A DNA stretch of 28,022 nucleotides, from assembly GCA_043381765.1 (NCBI GenBank), contig JBHJMP010000985.1, positions 1 through 28,022 on the forward strand, in the 5' to 3' direction. Source of the stretch: Collodictyon triciliatum (taxonomy: Eukaryota; CRuMs). Numbering within the stretch: position 1 is the first letter of the stretch; every line of letters starts with the position of its first letter. Below are positions 11,001 to 22,358 of this stretch, in pieces. The position numbers and the translations under genes were made by a program. The notes below the pieces were generated by a model. It saw only the letters and a list, made by a program, of their open reading frames with translations. It did no database searches and had not been told where the DNA came from.

Positions 11001-14000
11001 GAATTTACAAATGCACTTCCAAAATTTATAATTTTATTATTACAAGACACTTTCACTTTTTTTCATAAAAAAAAACACAGTTATGAAGAAGCTTTAGCAC
11101 TATCGAATGATTTCGGGTTTTCTCAAGATCTTATATTCAAGAAACGTTGGGAAGATAAAATTTCACCTCAACCTAATTCCACAGGAGAAGACATAACGCC
11201 TGAACTTATAAGGGTTCTTCCATTTTTCATTTTCATTTTTTTGTTCCCTATTTTATTATCATTAATTCTTTTTGAAACGGGTTGAAAAAAATATGAATTG
11301 CTCTTATGCAATAAAGGAATATCTGGATGAAGTTTCTGATAAACCATGGGTACTTCGTGAATGTGCAAAGAGAGTTCTCAACGAAAAGGACTCTATGAGA
11401 AAACTGCTTGAATATGGAATCGACGTTGCTCGACATTTTCCTATCGGATCTGAAGGATTAAGGTGCCTCGAGCTATAACATAGCAGATAAAAATCATTTA
11501 TGCGTGTGCATTTTTCTAAAGTCTAACAGCCAATAATATCTACACAAGACGCCAATTGAAATCTTATGAAGATAGATTTCGAGAAGATCTATACAGGCTT
11601 GAAACTTTATGTTCTGTTGGTTAGTAATCGATAGCTTCATGTCCTGCCACCCTTTTTTTTTAACCACATCTATATTGCACATTATTGCTTAATCCGTTTA
11701 TATGAATTAAAATTAGTCTTCTGTTAAATAGCTCCATATAGCGCAAGTGAATTTACAGTATTTCGAAGGAGTTCAATACTAGATGTTGCCAAGCACTGTG
11801 CTTTGTACCAGAAATTTGATTTGCTGCAGGTTTGATATATGTGTGATGTCTTTAAAGACGACATTACAATTTGTAATCGGTTGGGTATCTGAATTGTGAG
11901 ATTTGATCGTTATTTTTTTACTATCATTTTTACTGCCAAACCTACAGTTTAACATATCGTTTTCGTATTGTGCAGAGAATTCTTTGCTGCCATGAGTCAG
12001 AATTAAGAAACCATTTCTTGGAAATATTATCAAGCATACCCGAAACAAAGAACCCTTACGATTATAAATTTCTACTTCCATGTGCTGAGTCTGGTCAAAG
12101 TGAAGAAACTCAATCATCTGTTTTGTAAGTGTGCGGAGTCTTCTCTATATAATATGCATTTAGCTGATTTATTTAGTCAATTTAACTGCTTAATCATACT
12201 GAATGCTCGACCCTGAAGGATAAGAAATTTACAAGGCTCATTCACTCCGTATTATTTACATCTACCACATATGACCAATTCTAATTTTTCTCTTCGAATA
12301 TCTTAAGTTCGTTTCGGCATCACATGTCTCCACTTCTCCATTTAACATTATCGCTCATATATCAAACAATCATCAGAGACGAACTGGCAGGTTGGTACAT
12401 CGAAAGAGCTTTTCAAATAGATGAACGTTCAGGGCAGGTAGGGATGTCATGAGAATCTGAATGTAATGTGGACTATGTATTGTCCTATATAAATGTAAGA
12501 AGTTTTATGGTATTGATCGTTTCGCTCTTTTCTTTTTCGCGTTGAATATGTAATAACATCACTTAGTTGAAATTCAGTTGCTGTCTGCTCGAAATTGGCA
12601 AAGAAAACGGATTCGAGGCTCTTGAATATTCGTTTCTTGTTTGCTGCTCATTGCTCGAATTCGTTCGAGAGTCACCTAGCCAAGTTCATTTAAGGACGTA
12701 TCCTAAAAATTTTTTATTCAATTCCTTTTCTTAATCATCACCATGGCTTTTCTTCTTGTTCTTCTTGCATTCGGGTTGCTACGACAGAGAACAGATCTAG
12801 TCCCAAGCTTTGATTATTTTTTTTTTGGTTTCTTTTTCCCAAGCTTTGATTATATTAAGTAATAATTCAAAAGGACAATGTTAAATTCATGCTCATGATA
12901 CTACATACAAGAAAAGAAACATGAGTTATTGTCTTTGATAGACTTCGACAATGAAACTAGATTTTATAATGCCCCTACCACTGAGCAACTGCAATTCATG
13001 TTCCAAAAAATTGACACAAATTCTGTAGCCAGGAAATTCATGGTATATCTTGCATTTAGCCAATTTAATCATGATTTAACGATATATACCTTTCATTTTA
13101 TACATGAAAATTTGTTCCTTACTGACGGGCAATTTTGCTTGATAATACCATTAATAGAAATTTGCGCCATTTTCTCTGCACCCAAAGAATAGAAATGGAT
13201 TTATTGAATATTTCAAGTCACAAGCGAGAAAAGGAAACATTGAGCTTATTAAGCTGATAATCGAGTTATCCCAACAAAATAGCACTGATTCCAAGATCCA
13301 TATTCGAGTCGAAGATGTTCTGATATATTCTATTGGCCACAATATCAACTGATACATTACTGCATATTCATCACCACAACGAGTTATCCTATTTTCCGTC
13401 CTTTATCATTTTTTGTGAAGCTAAATAATCACTTTTCTAACGGTAATGCAGATGATTAGACTAGTCATCGAATGTTGTTACGAATGTTCGAGTACTGATT
13501 GCTGGGGTGATATGCTCACAATTATTTCAGTGAGTTTTTAAAATATCAAAAGCGTCCTGTGTGAATTTGATTTCATTTAAAAGCATTTTTCAATTGAGCA
13601 GCTATATTTTTCTTTATCATTACATAACAATTACAGGAAAATTCAAAATTTCCAATATTACTTATTCTTATCCTAATCCTAATCCTAATCCTAATCCTAA
13701 TCCTAATCCTAATCCTAATCCTAATCCTAATCCTAATCCTAATCCTAATCCTAATCCTAATCCTAATCCTAATCCTAATCCTAATCCTAGTCTTATTCCT
13801 TTTCCTATTACTTACCTCTCTTATCCCCAGTCTCTCCCGAAGCCTGGCGCAGATGAGACGTGTGAGGAGTTCATGTAATGGGTGACTATTTTACATAAAA
13901 GCAATAACTTCGCTATTAAATCTTGAAAAAAATTTAAATTAGAAAACTAGACATCGAAGCAAACCAATTGAAGGACAACGTCAACTCAGCCAGCGTTCTG

Positions 14001-17000
14001 AATAGATAGTATTTGCTTTATCACTTTCGCTTTTTCGATATAAAATATTCTAATATATTTCCTTCATTGTATTGAAGCAATTACAAGATGACACTGGGAG
14101 AGTTAAGGGCCATTACCAACGATGAGCAAAGCTCCAACATGCTCATTCGAAAATTTTCGAGACAGGTACGTCACATTTATCTTTTTCCTTTTGATTTTAC
14201 AAGTTGGGCATGAGGCTCTCATTCTCAAGATGTACATCTTAATCGAATAAACTCTAATTCTCTATTCCTTAAAATATGTCACCAATATTTCGTCTTGAAT
14301 CAAAAATTAGTATATTTCAAATCCGAAAGCTACCGAGCAGGACATCCAATATCTACTACAAATAATGCTCAAGCTTCATCCTTCTTTTCCTAGAATTGAG
14401 AAAAAGTTTATTTATGACGCTTACCTAGAGTCTCTCATATTCGCAGGCAGTAAGGGATTTCTTTTCCTCCTTTTTATCTTCATTGTAAATTTAATTGTGT
14501 GGGAATATTTACTTTTATTTCATCACCACATTACATGTGCCGATTTAAAATTCCGGTTATATATTTGAATTGAGCATTAATAAGCCAACAACGATCTATG
14601 CATTTAGAATTCAGTGCTGCAAGAAAATTTGTCTCCGATATGATCCGAACGGGAGCATTTATTGTAAATATTATATATGTAGTATGTTGATGGTTTTTCC
14701 CCTTCATTAGATTCGGTATCTAGTATGTTGATGTTGAAAATAAATTCAAGAAAGGCATGTGTACTTTTATGCCATTCCCTTTTTCTAATTTTTTTTTCAA
14801 TCAGAACTCTAACATGGTATTAAGACTTGCTCGCGACTATTTCAGCTCGTCATCAGATTCAAAAGACCCAGGAATGGAAATAGCCAAACAATGGTATGGT
14901 AGTATATACTTTATCATCTAGTTCCATTATGTACATCCACACCCGTTTCACCCTTGAGAAATGATTGTCTTTTGTATATCCCGAAAGACCTTACATGCGT
15001 ATAATCGAATAGCCTTCATTTGATTCCTGAGCTCCCTGAGAGCCAGGCCGAGTTACAATTGATAACAGGTAGGTATTTTTCAGATATAATGAGTCTCACA
15101 TCCTTTCATAATGAAGAAAAGATGAAATAGGCTTGTATTGCGAATTTTAGCATATTCTTTGCTCATATTGCCAACCTTAGCCGTAGAAATATTGGATGAG
15201 TTTGGATGCGATGTCCTCCCTATACAGGTTGTGAATAGGGAAAACAGATTGACACTAATCGAAGAGGCTCTTTCGTCTAAAAGGAACCCTGAGTAAGACT
15301 AAATGGTTCCATTTCTGACTATAATAGTGTTTTTTTTTTTATTATTATTATTTATAGTTTTTCCCTTTATTCGATACAAATTTATTACATTTATTTTTTG
15401 AAGCATTTGCGTAAATACTAGAATAATTATTCTATCTTTCTAACATTACGAGTACAGATTATACTTGGAAGATGAAAAATTAATGAGACTAGGAAGCTGT
15501 TTGGGACTCAATTCTTTGGAACAAAAGCATCACATTAAATTGCTCGCAGCTTCATGTGCTTTTCATCATATGGATTACGAAATGGTATGTACAAAAAGAA
15601 AAACTGGGGATTTTTTGAATGGATTTATGTATGAACTCATCAGTATTCACTTCGTCACAGTTGAATCCTACATAATGAATCCTTTTCTGTTTCGTCTGAT
15701 GGTGCCTAAATTTACTTACCATGCTGCATTCAAATAAAAGCGCTAACAAAATTCATTACAATACAAAGGCGTCAAAGTATTTGCAAGAGCTGACATTGCA
15801 AGATTTTGAACCATGTTGGAAATTGAGTATGGAGCTTGGATTTTGTGAGGATTTCAACCAATATTCTGACCGACATAAATTGGTTTGAATTTCTTTATTA
15901 TACCAGAAAATCGCTGTACAGTTTACATCATTTATCTTTCCTTATTACTATGTTTTTATGAACTTTATTTAGCTTTCTTTTTCGCTAAGCCATTGCGATG
16001 TCGATGACATCACCAGAATATTGAGAAAGGTCTTTAATATTGTCATTTCCTCTTCTTTTTTTCAAATTATACTGCTTAATCTTATACATGAATATGTGAT
16101 TTTTTTGTCGTTATTTATCTTGACTGATGCCATTCAGTTTCAGATTTATGCATCTATGTGTCTCTTTGTTCTCCAAATAATCTCTCACAAATTCATTCAG
16201 ATGGAGAATCTCTTTTGTATGATTGAGGTTTCAGCAGAATCTCTCGTCAGAAGTAAAGAAAAGGATGAATCAGAAGATTATTCGACTCGAAGTTTGCCTT
16301 TATTGGATATGTAGTCTAAAAATAATTCACTCTGTCTAATGTTTCAGTAATTTCATCTCAACTTTATGCGATTTTGAAAAGTAGGAGTTTTCGATGATAT
16401 CCGTAATGAGGAAGGCACGAATAGCAAAGAGGAAGAGTATTTTCTAACCCTAGTCATTTTCATTTCAAAGTCCAAATTTGAAGTTCACTACCCTGGTGGA
16501 CTTAATCTTGTGAGCAATATTCTATTTTGAAATTTAATGTTACTCTACTTATGTTGATGTTATATAAAAATATATGTGGGTTATTCTATTCCTTATCTTC
16601 TTTTTTTTTATATCTATTTATTTGTGAGAAACTGAGTATTATCGGGGTTTAGAGATAATAACGAATACAAGGTGCAAGAAAAGTTCATTTTTATCAAACA
16701 ATCGTAGCAAAAAAGCGTCAGAACACTCCCATTAGGTCGCTCTTCCTTCTCTGAAGAAGAGTTGGAAAAATTTCTAGATAATTATAGTCAAAGAAATCCC
16801 ACAACTGACGAACTACACGAAGCAAAGGCCAAAACAGCTCATATTATGGACTTATTTTCTTTCAATCCGTACCTGGTGGCACATACTATGACATACATCT
16901 CAAATAAAGGAATAGATATCCCAGCAAATCTGTACACGACATTTTGCTCGCAAATGATGCATATAAATCAGCCTCTATTCTTTGCGTCGACAACAACGCT

Positions 17001-20000
17001 CATTCAAGTATGTATATATCTTGTAATGTATGTATATAAATATTTACAAGGTCTTTGAGGATTGCCACGTAAACCAGATTGTCAAACCACTGAATCATCT
17101 AATTTATCACAGAATTACGGGGTGCATCATGCCATTATGCTCGTGGATAACGCAATCGAGGAAACACAGTCAAATACAGATAGCCTTCAGTTACTGATGA
17201 GGTCATCATGCTATATCGCGGCGTTGGCTTCAATCGTTAGTAGTTTTTCACAACACTCTGAAAATTTGGATTTAATCCAAGCAGGCAGTAGCCAATCTGA
17301 TGTGAGGTCCTTTGCAAGTTTTCACTCTGGTCTTCATGTTGGTGATATCCCAAGTCTATCCCCAACCGATGTCTACAGGGTTTACTTATCTGATTTTAGA
17401 AGGCGAGATGAATTCATGTTGAAATACGAACGCATACTGCATGGAATTTCATGCTTTGATGCCGAATCGGTATTTATTAATCATATGGATTAATATTTTG
17501 AACAAAGATTATCTTATAAAATGACATTTATTGGTTTTTAATTATTTTTTTTTTATGGTTGTTACAGAGGAGGTCACATAATGTGGACATGGCAAAATTT
17601 GTAACAAGCGAAAAATACAGGAAAGAAACGGCATTTCGATTGGCGAGGTGATCTTCATTTTCTTGCTGTCCATGAACAATTAAATCATTATCTATGAGGA
17701 GTTGAGTTTAAAATAGTACACTTTTTTTTTTTTTTTGCAAAAAGAAGAAAAAAACCAAAATAAATACCACTTTTATTATTTGATTAAAGGTCGTCATCTC
17801 CCCAAGATTTTGAACGCGCAATATCGATGGGAAGGTCCAACGGAATACCAGACATAGAAGTTTACTGCGAGCACATAAAATGGCTTTTTGCTAATCGCGC
17901 TGATACAACTATAATCGATAAGTTCACATCAAAAGCCCGCGGTACTTTGCTTGAACACAAAAGCCAATTTGGTCGTGCAGCTCATCAACGCATATACCCA
18001 GTGGTATGAGCATATGAATGAAGTTTATTTCCTGCTATGAGTTTTTCCCCCTAATTAATGAAGAAAAATAGGATACATTTTGTGTTCACAGATAATATTT
18101 GTACATAACTGTGGATCTGATTTATGATCAATCTCAAGGTTTCTGGGACTGATGTCAACATTTTCATCAAATTTATCGAAATATGCATCGAATATACTAC
18201 CGATTCTGCTGTTTTTTTCACGGATTTGACTGGGGTGGTAAGTGCTTGAATCTTTATTGAATTCTTTAGTTTAGAAATAATTGAATGACTAGAAAATGGG
18301 GTTGTTTTTTTTTTTTTAAAAAAAAAATAAAAAAGAATATGGCACTTTTCATAGGAAATCGATGTTGAAGATATTCAGCTTTTTAAAGCATTAGCCATGA
18401 TTCTCCCTGGTATTGATATGAAAGCTTTTCTTAGCCATGTTAGTATTTCTCACCACTCACCATCTCAAAAATTTTAAGCATTACAAAAACGGGACTCTGT
18501 TATCTTAAAAAAACTGAACGCAATATACATATATTTTTAAAAATTACCTCCTGTTTTTTCCCCTCTCTTCCGTCCCCGTTACTGAACAGCCAATGGAAGA
18601 GCTAGTTCGGTGCGCCACTTTGGATTCGGTCGGGGATATACACACGACTATAATAGGGTAGCTATCTCGATGAATGCTTATGATACGAAAATGAGTTCAT
18701 AATCTCATATTTTTGGAAATTGTTTTTGTTTGAACCCCCCCTTTTTTTTTTTATTTTTATTTTTTTATTTACTATTATTCCTTCAGAGTACCGAAATTCA
18801 AGTCCAGGATTAGTTTTAGTGGTATGAGTATTCGATTGATTGAAAAATGGATTCAAGAGAAGACCCAGCGGTAAAATCTTTGTTTTTGCACATCATACAC
18901 AAGGGATTTTGCAAATGAATGACGTAATTCACCATTAGTTAGATCTCTCTTAAATGAGTTTCTTTTTTTTGGTTCAGATCGGCGTTGCCCGTTATGGCAA
19001 ACCATCCAGCTTTCCAGTTCGTCACCACGACAGATTTTGTAGTTTTGTGTGAAAAGCTAGAACATGTTTGTAGCTAAAAAAAAAAAAAAATTCCATGCTT
19101 TTATCCCTTCAATATAATTTTTTTTTTTAATGTCTGAGAGACAAATTTCAGTTCAACTATGATTATTATTATAATTATTAATTAATGAATTAATTAAACA
19201 AGGTACAATTAACTAATCTTGATGACAGGAAAAAGTCCCAGTCGATCTTAAAACACCGATTTTATCGTTTCTCATGGACGTCGTGTATTCAAATGTAACA
19301 ATAGTTGAGCCTTTTATGATTGTATATTTATTCTATTTTTATTCTCCGATATCTAAGTTTGTTTGTTGATAGTGTACTGTTCTATCATTTTGCGGTTCCA
19401 TTTTGGCTTTATGCATGATTAGCCATTTCTGAGAAAAAATTGTTTATTGGTATCATTTCAAATATAACCTTGCAGCAACAAACAGCAAAGTCCGATAGCC
19501 AAAGTGCCGAATTTCGCCACAAAGAAAAGGTCCATCTTCGCTCACCTGCACTTATTCATTTGTCATTTTCTCATCTTCATTTATTTATAAATTTATATTT
19601 TATGTTTTTATGTTTTTATGTTCTATGTTTTTATGTTTTTATGTTTTTAAGTATTTACTCTTTTTGTCCTTTTGTCCTTTTGTCCTTTTGTCCTTTTGTC
19701 CTTTTGTCCTTTTGTCCTTTTGTCCTTTTGTCCTTTTGTCCTTTTGTCCTTTTGTCCTTTTGTTCATTTCTTCTAATTTTTTCTTTAAATGATTATGTCA
19801 AACATATATATGAAGCAAAACATATGTAGGAGAATGCCACATATTCGTAATATATCCTGATTAGACTTAACTCGATTGGCCACAGGTCCATCAAAGGTCG
19901 ATAAAGATACTATCTCACATGGCAGAATCAGTTTTTTGTTCTGATAACAAGTTGCTCAACAGTTTTGAAAATGCCATTATGACAGAGGATAAGGTGCTTA

Positions 20001-22358
20001 GTAAAAAAAAAAAAAAAAAAGCTAGATTTTCAATTTTAACCAATAAAAATAGAAAATTGGGAATGCATTCATCAAATATATCTATTCATATACATTTCTA
20101 AAATGAAAGGATGAAGCAGCTAAAATCCTTTATGAGTTGGCCGAATCATTTTTATCAATCAACACGATGTCGCTCATCCTTGACATATGGAGTCCATTCT
20201 CGGATGAGCATGATTCTGTCCATGAAAACGAAAGTGTGAACCATGATGCCATTTTATGTGATATTTACATGGATGCAGTGAGCTCAGTTATGTCCAAGTG
20301 TGTACCCCCTGAGTAAGTTGAATTTATTCCCTAATCCTACCCTTTTCCAATAATCTGTCCCAATATTTTGAAGAAAAACTCTAAACCTCTAAATTTCTTC
20401 ATGTCCAACTCCTTACCTAGATTTGATGGAATCATCGAAAATTTACACAAATTCTTGAGAGCAATATCTGGCGTTGATGGTTTTACTACTTTTTTTTTTT
20501 TTAATTAATCCCACATAATTTCGTTGGCGTCATTATCTTTCCCTTGTAAATCAGTATGCGACACTACTAATACGCTTTCATTATTTTAATAGAAATCACT
20601 TCAAAAAAGTTTTCAGATGGAATCATATTGTTTGCAAAAGATAATGACGTCCCCCTAAGAACTCGTAAAGAAATAGCAAATATTTTGATAGAGTATTTCC
20701 CAGCGTTAAAAGGCGCATTGCATGTAATACTTGGAGTCCTATCGCTCGTCTTCATTATAACAGATATATTTCATGAAAATTCAATATGACTGCGATATTG
20801 CTTCAATTAATGACCCACGAAACTGATTCATATTTTTCCAACATTTCTATTGCGCAGGAAGAAATACGGAGCCTGCGCCTATCTGAATTCCAGAAAATTG
20901 TATTTGACATGTGGGGTATTCGTGTGCGTATCATATAATAGTTTTTCCATAGAGCAACGCATACCATCAAATGTGTACATTTCAGACGTGAAGTTGTGAT
21001 GAGATAAAGTACCCCTTTTTAAGAAATTTTAATAATTCAATAATAAATTGTGTTAAAAAGGTTGACTCCGCTGAAATCAAAGAAACCGAGAAGCGCTTTC
21101 AGTATTTCGAATTTTTGTTGGGAAAGTCTGACTCCCGTCATTTCCCTTTCTTGACCAAAATATTGATCGACTGGGAAGTCTTGGAAATCAGACCCGAGCA
21201 AATTGTCGCTATAAAAGGACTTTGGAAGTCGCTCTTGAGCTTCAGTCTAAAAAAGAGTGACAGGCAGTGGATGATATATATGAGAAAAAGACCAATCTGG
21301 GATGAAGAGGTTTAGTTGTGCTAATGTTATACCAACATTTTCGGTGCTAGCGAATACATTAAAATTATACGTTTCCCTATTTTTCAACATCTAGTGCCTA
21401 TCGATACGCTCAGATTTTGAGATAATATATATTCTTTTTGTTACCAATTAAATTGACATGTCTTTTATAGTATGACATGGGTTTAATTGACCAACTCAGC
21501 ACTTCGGGACACCACGACGAAATGCTTTGCTGCGGGATGCTTTCAAATCACACCACTGTTCGAGAAAAAACATTGGATATCTTTATTCGTATGTCCTTTA
21601 TAGCAAATCAAAAATATGGATATTATTTCCATTGTTTCAAAAAGAAGTTACATGATAATATTATAATATCGGTGCATACAAAAGAAATAAAAGAAGGAAA
21701 ATCAAAGTCATATTTGTGGTATGTGTTGATATACAGCCACTATTATCATACGGTCTAATTCTTTCCCTCTCGCTGTGATTATATAGCGCACATTCAAGCA
21801 CACCCAAACACAAAAGTGACATTCGACTTTGATCTCATGGAATCTATCGTGAACCACAATGCTGCCCAGAGATTTTGCATGCCTTGTATTTGGTCTCGTA
21901 TTTCTCGGTATTTCCGATACAGCGACCAACCACAGGCAGCACAAAAGGCACAGACATCACACCAGTCAACCCCAACCGACACTTTAACGCGCCTTCGTCT
22001 CCAATACTCTTTTGCAAGTCACAACGCACCAGAGTCTGCACACAACACAACACATGCAGAACCGCCACAAACACAAACAAGGCACCTTTACCACCGCCAA
22101 ATCCTGGGCTTCCTTGTGCAGTTGGTGATATCCCATCGAATCACCCACGCAACGATGCTCCACGCCGAATGGGCCAGAATTCCACATCTCCTAAGAACCA
22201 CTGTGGGTACGCAACTAGCTCTTCTCGGTTTCCTGGATTCGAGTCTGAGCCAAATCCAAAAGAACCAAAAAGGCGATTTGGGACACTTGCCAATGCATTC
22301 TCTGGCAGAGTCTGTGCAAATCATGAAAAGAACTTGCTCTGCAGTGCTTTCTGTCTGA
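7594..22358 (+). CDS. NBAS: NBAS homologue (Sec39-domain ER tethering factor), about 59 exons
   Basis: About 59 short exons join in phase to about 2,320 residues (human NBAS has 2,371) if one single-base discrepancy at 17119-17122 is allowed for. The order and spacing of conserved segments follow animal NBAS from end to end: an N-terminal beta-propeller (Nbas_N type), a linking helix containing LEEEYKKLISEK, then a long alpha-solenoid with the Sec39 domain. Known NBAS/Sec39 proteins form the NRZ (Dsl1) complex with ZW10 and RINT1, which tethers Golgi-derived COPI vesicles at the ER; NBAS also assists nonsense-mediated decay in animals. Those roles are inferred here. Donors vary (GTAAGT, GTATGT, GTTTGA and others); acceptors are YAG or AAG. 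Most introns are 60-250 bases and AT-rich. The first three exons and a few small ones are tentative. The sub-blocks below give exon positions. Confidence 0.88.
8166..10515 (+). other. NBAS: NBAS exons 5-14: beta-propeller region
   Basis: Exons: 8166-8449, about 8607-8705 (start could be 8619 or 8646), 8825-9012, 9113-9285, 9379-9489, 9644-9662 (a 19-base microexon), 9818-9873, 10049-10103, 10295-10394 and 10484-10515. Diagnostic segments in order are KNTIAIVGINS, the blade QLRKVAISPCSLYVAIGFSD (human PQWRRVAWSYDCTLLAYAES), AGLFWVAGKSS, DYSSLLLSGG, SFSCWVIQSSKPYI (human LSAWRVLSGSPYY), CPAGEYFACLDFEGRLEV and DDISWWTGSVLN (human IDVNWWADSAVT). The alternating hydrophobic strands and the Asp/Gly turns fit WD-type blades. 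The region about 9490-9817 is compressed relative to human NBAS. Confidence 0.75.
9523..9561 (+). repeat. (ATTTC)n pentamer array in an NBAS intron
   Basis: About seven uninterrupted TTCAT/ATTTC units lie inside the intron 9490-9643. They make the plus-strand frame here read repeated Phe-His-Phe-Ile-Ser, which is not protein coding. Confidence 0.9.
10574..13042 (+). other. NBAS: NBAS exons 15-24: link and start of the Sec39 solenoid
   Basis: Exons: 10574-10638, 10788-10891, 11081-11213, 11317-11462, 11522-11619, 11732-11829, 11976-12124, 12308-12437, 12567-12683 and 12926-13042. This is the best-conserved part. It reads ISLEEEYKKLISEKNYEEAL (human ...EELYQRKIESEEYEEAL), then YLDEVSDKPWVLRECAKRV (human YLSKIKKRSWVLHECLERV), then RRQLKSYEDRF, and then EILSSIPETKNPYDYKFLLP (human AILSNFPETTSPHEYSVLLP). 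Each exon joins the next in phase with canonical GT-AG ends. The donor of 12567-12683 could instead be at 12697, which would break the frame into the next exon. Confidence 0.85.
13188..15292 (+). other. NBAS: NBAS exons 25-34: Sec39 domain
   Basis: Exons: 13188-13316, 13452-13529, 13831-13874, 13943-14008, 14078-14165, 14311-14449, 14608-14663, 14805-14893, 15013-15068 and 15181-15292. Landmarks are MIRLVIECCYECSSTDCW (human MAIALECIYTCERNDQLC), the short ISLPKPGAD turn (human LECLPERGYGD), LLQIMLKLHPSFPRIEKKF, LRLARDYFSSSSD (human LAASREYFNSSTN), AKQCLHLIPELPES and VEILDEFGCDVLPIQV (human VGCLEEFGVKILPLQV). Phases are consistent throughout. The intron 13530-13830 carries a telomere-like hexamer array. 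Confidence 0.88.
13672..13788 (+). repeat. (CCTAAT)n / (ATTAGG)n telomere-like hexamer array
   Basis: About 19.5 uninterrupted copies of CCTAAT, 117 bases, lie in NBAS intron 13530-13830. On the other strand the unit is TTAGGA, one base from the TTAGGG telomere repeat. The translation (Asn-Pro)n in one frame is incidental. Confidence 0.97.
15458..18237 (+). other. NBAS: NBAS exons 35-45: central solenoid
   Basis: Exons: 15458-15584, 15769-15882, 15973-16029, 16201-16310, 16348-16380 (optional, phase-neutral), 16425-16509, 16708-17007, 17051-17469, 17568-17647, 17790-18003 and 18139-18237. Landmarks are YLQELTLQDFEPCWKLSMEL (human HCQELMATGYPKSWDVCSQL), LSFSLSHC (human MAFALTHC), YERILHGISCFDAES, then AKFVTSEKYRKETAFRLAR (human QRFTADDQYKRETILGLAE) and CEHIKWLFAN. 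The block 16201-16509 is the least certain. Exon 17051-17469 needs a frame change near 17120 to read through. Confidence 0.78.
19595..19650 (+). repeat. (TTTTTATG)n octamer array in an NBAS intron
   Basis: About six imperfect TTTTTATG-type units, one interrupted by TTCTATG, lie upstream of a second octamer array in the same intron (19530-19885). Confidence 0.85.
19663..19763 (+). repeat. (CTTTTGTC)n octamer array in an NBAS intron
   Basis: About twelve perfect tandem copies of the octamer TTTTGTCC lie in intron 19530-19885. The frame stays open because eight-base units cycle through three phases without a stop, giving a misleading Phe/Val/Leu/Ser/Cys/Pro open frame. Confidence 0.97.

Larger units (their letters stand above)
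18355..22358 (+). other. NBAS: NBAS exons 46-59: C-terminal part
   Basis: Exons: 18355-18438, 18590-18657, 18787-18870, 18978-19065, 19229-19294, 19476-19529, 19886-19993, 20110-20312, 20421-20479, 20593-20723, 20858-20923, 21061-21309, 21471-21588 and 21787-22358. Landmarks are IKILSHMAESVFCSDNKLL (human IHVLQILGQSFHLTEEDSKL), VDSAEIKETEKRFQYFEFLL (human VDIADIENEENRYCLFMELL) and the GLIDQLSTSGHHDEMLCCGM solenoid repeat. The last exon reads HRQILGFLVQLV and WARIPHLLRTTVG where human NBAS ends. It is by far the longest exon (572 bases), ends with TGA at 22356-22358, and is visibly GC-richer than the rest. It contains a Gln/Thr/His-rich insert of about 50 residues not expected in human NBAS. 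Confidence 0.82.

Noticed and set aside
13561-13878. Open frame with a long Asn-Pro repeat
   Set aside because: It is the CCTAAT hexamer array read in one frame, inside an NBAS intron. Only its last 44 bases (13831-13874) are a real exon.
16021-16200. Upstream extension of the NBAS exon at 16201 as one long open frame from 16021
   Set aside because: The part before 16201 has intron-like T-rich composition and hydrophobic nonsense. A good donor follows the exon ending at 16029 and a CAG acceptor precedes 16201.
19440-19829. 129-codon open frame rich in Phe, Cys, Val and Leu
   Set aside because: It is produced by two octamer arrays within an intron. Octamer units without stop codons stay open in every frame, so length is not evidence of coding.
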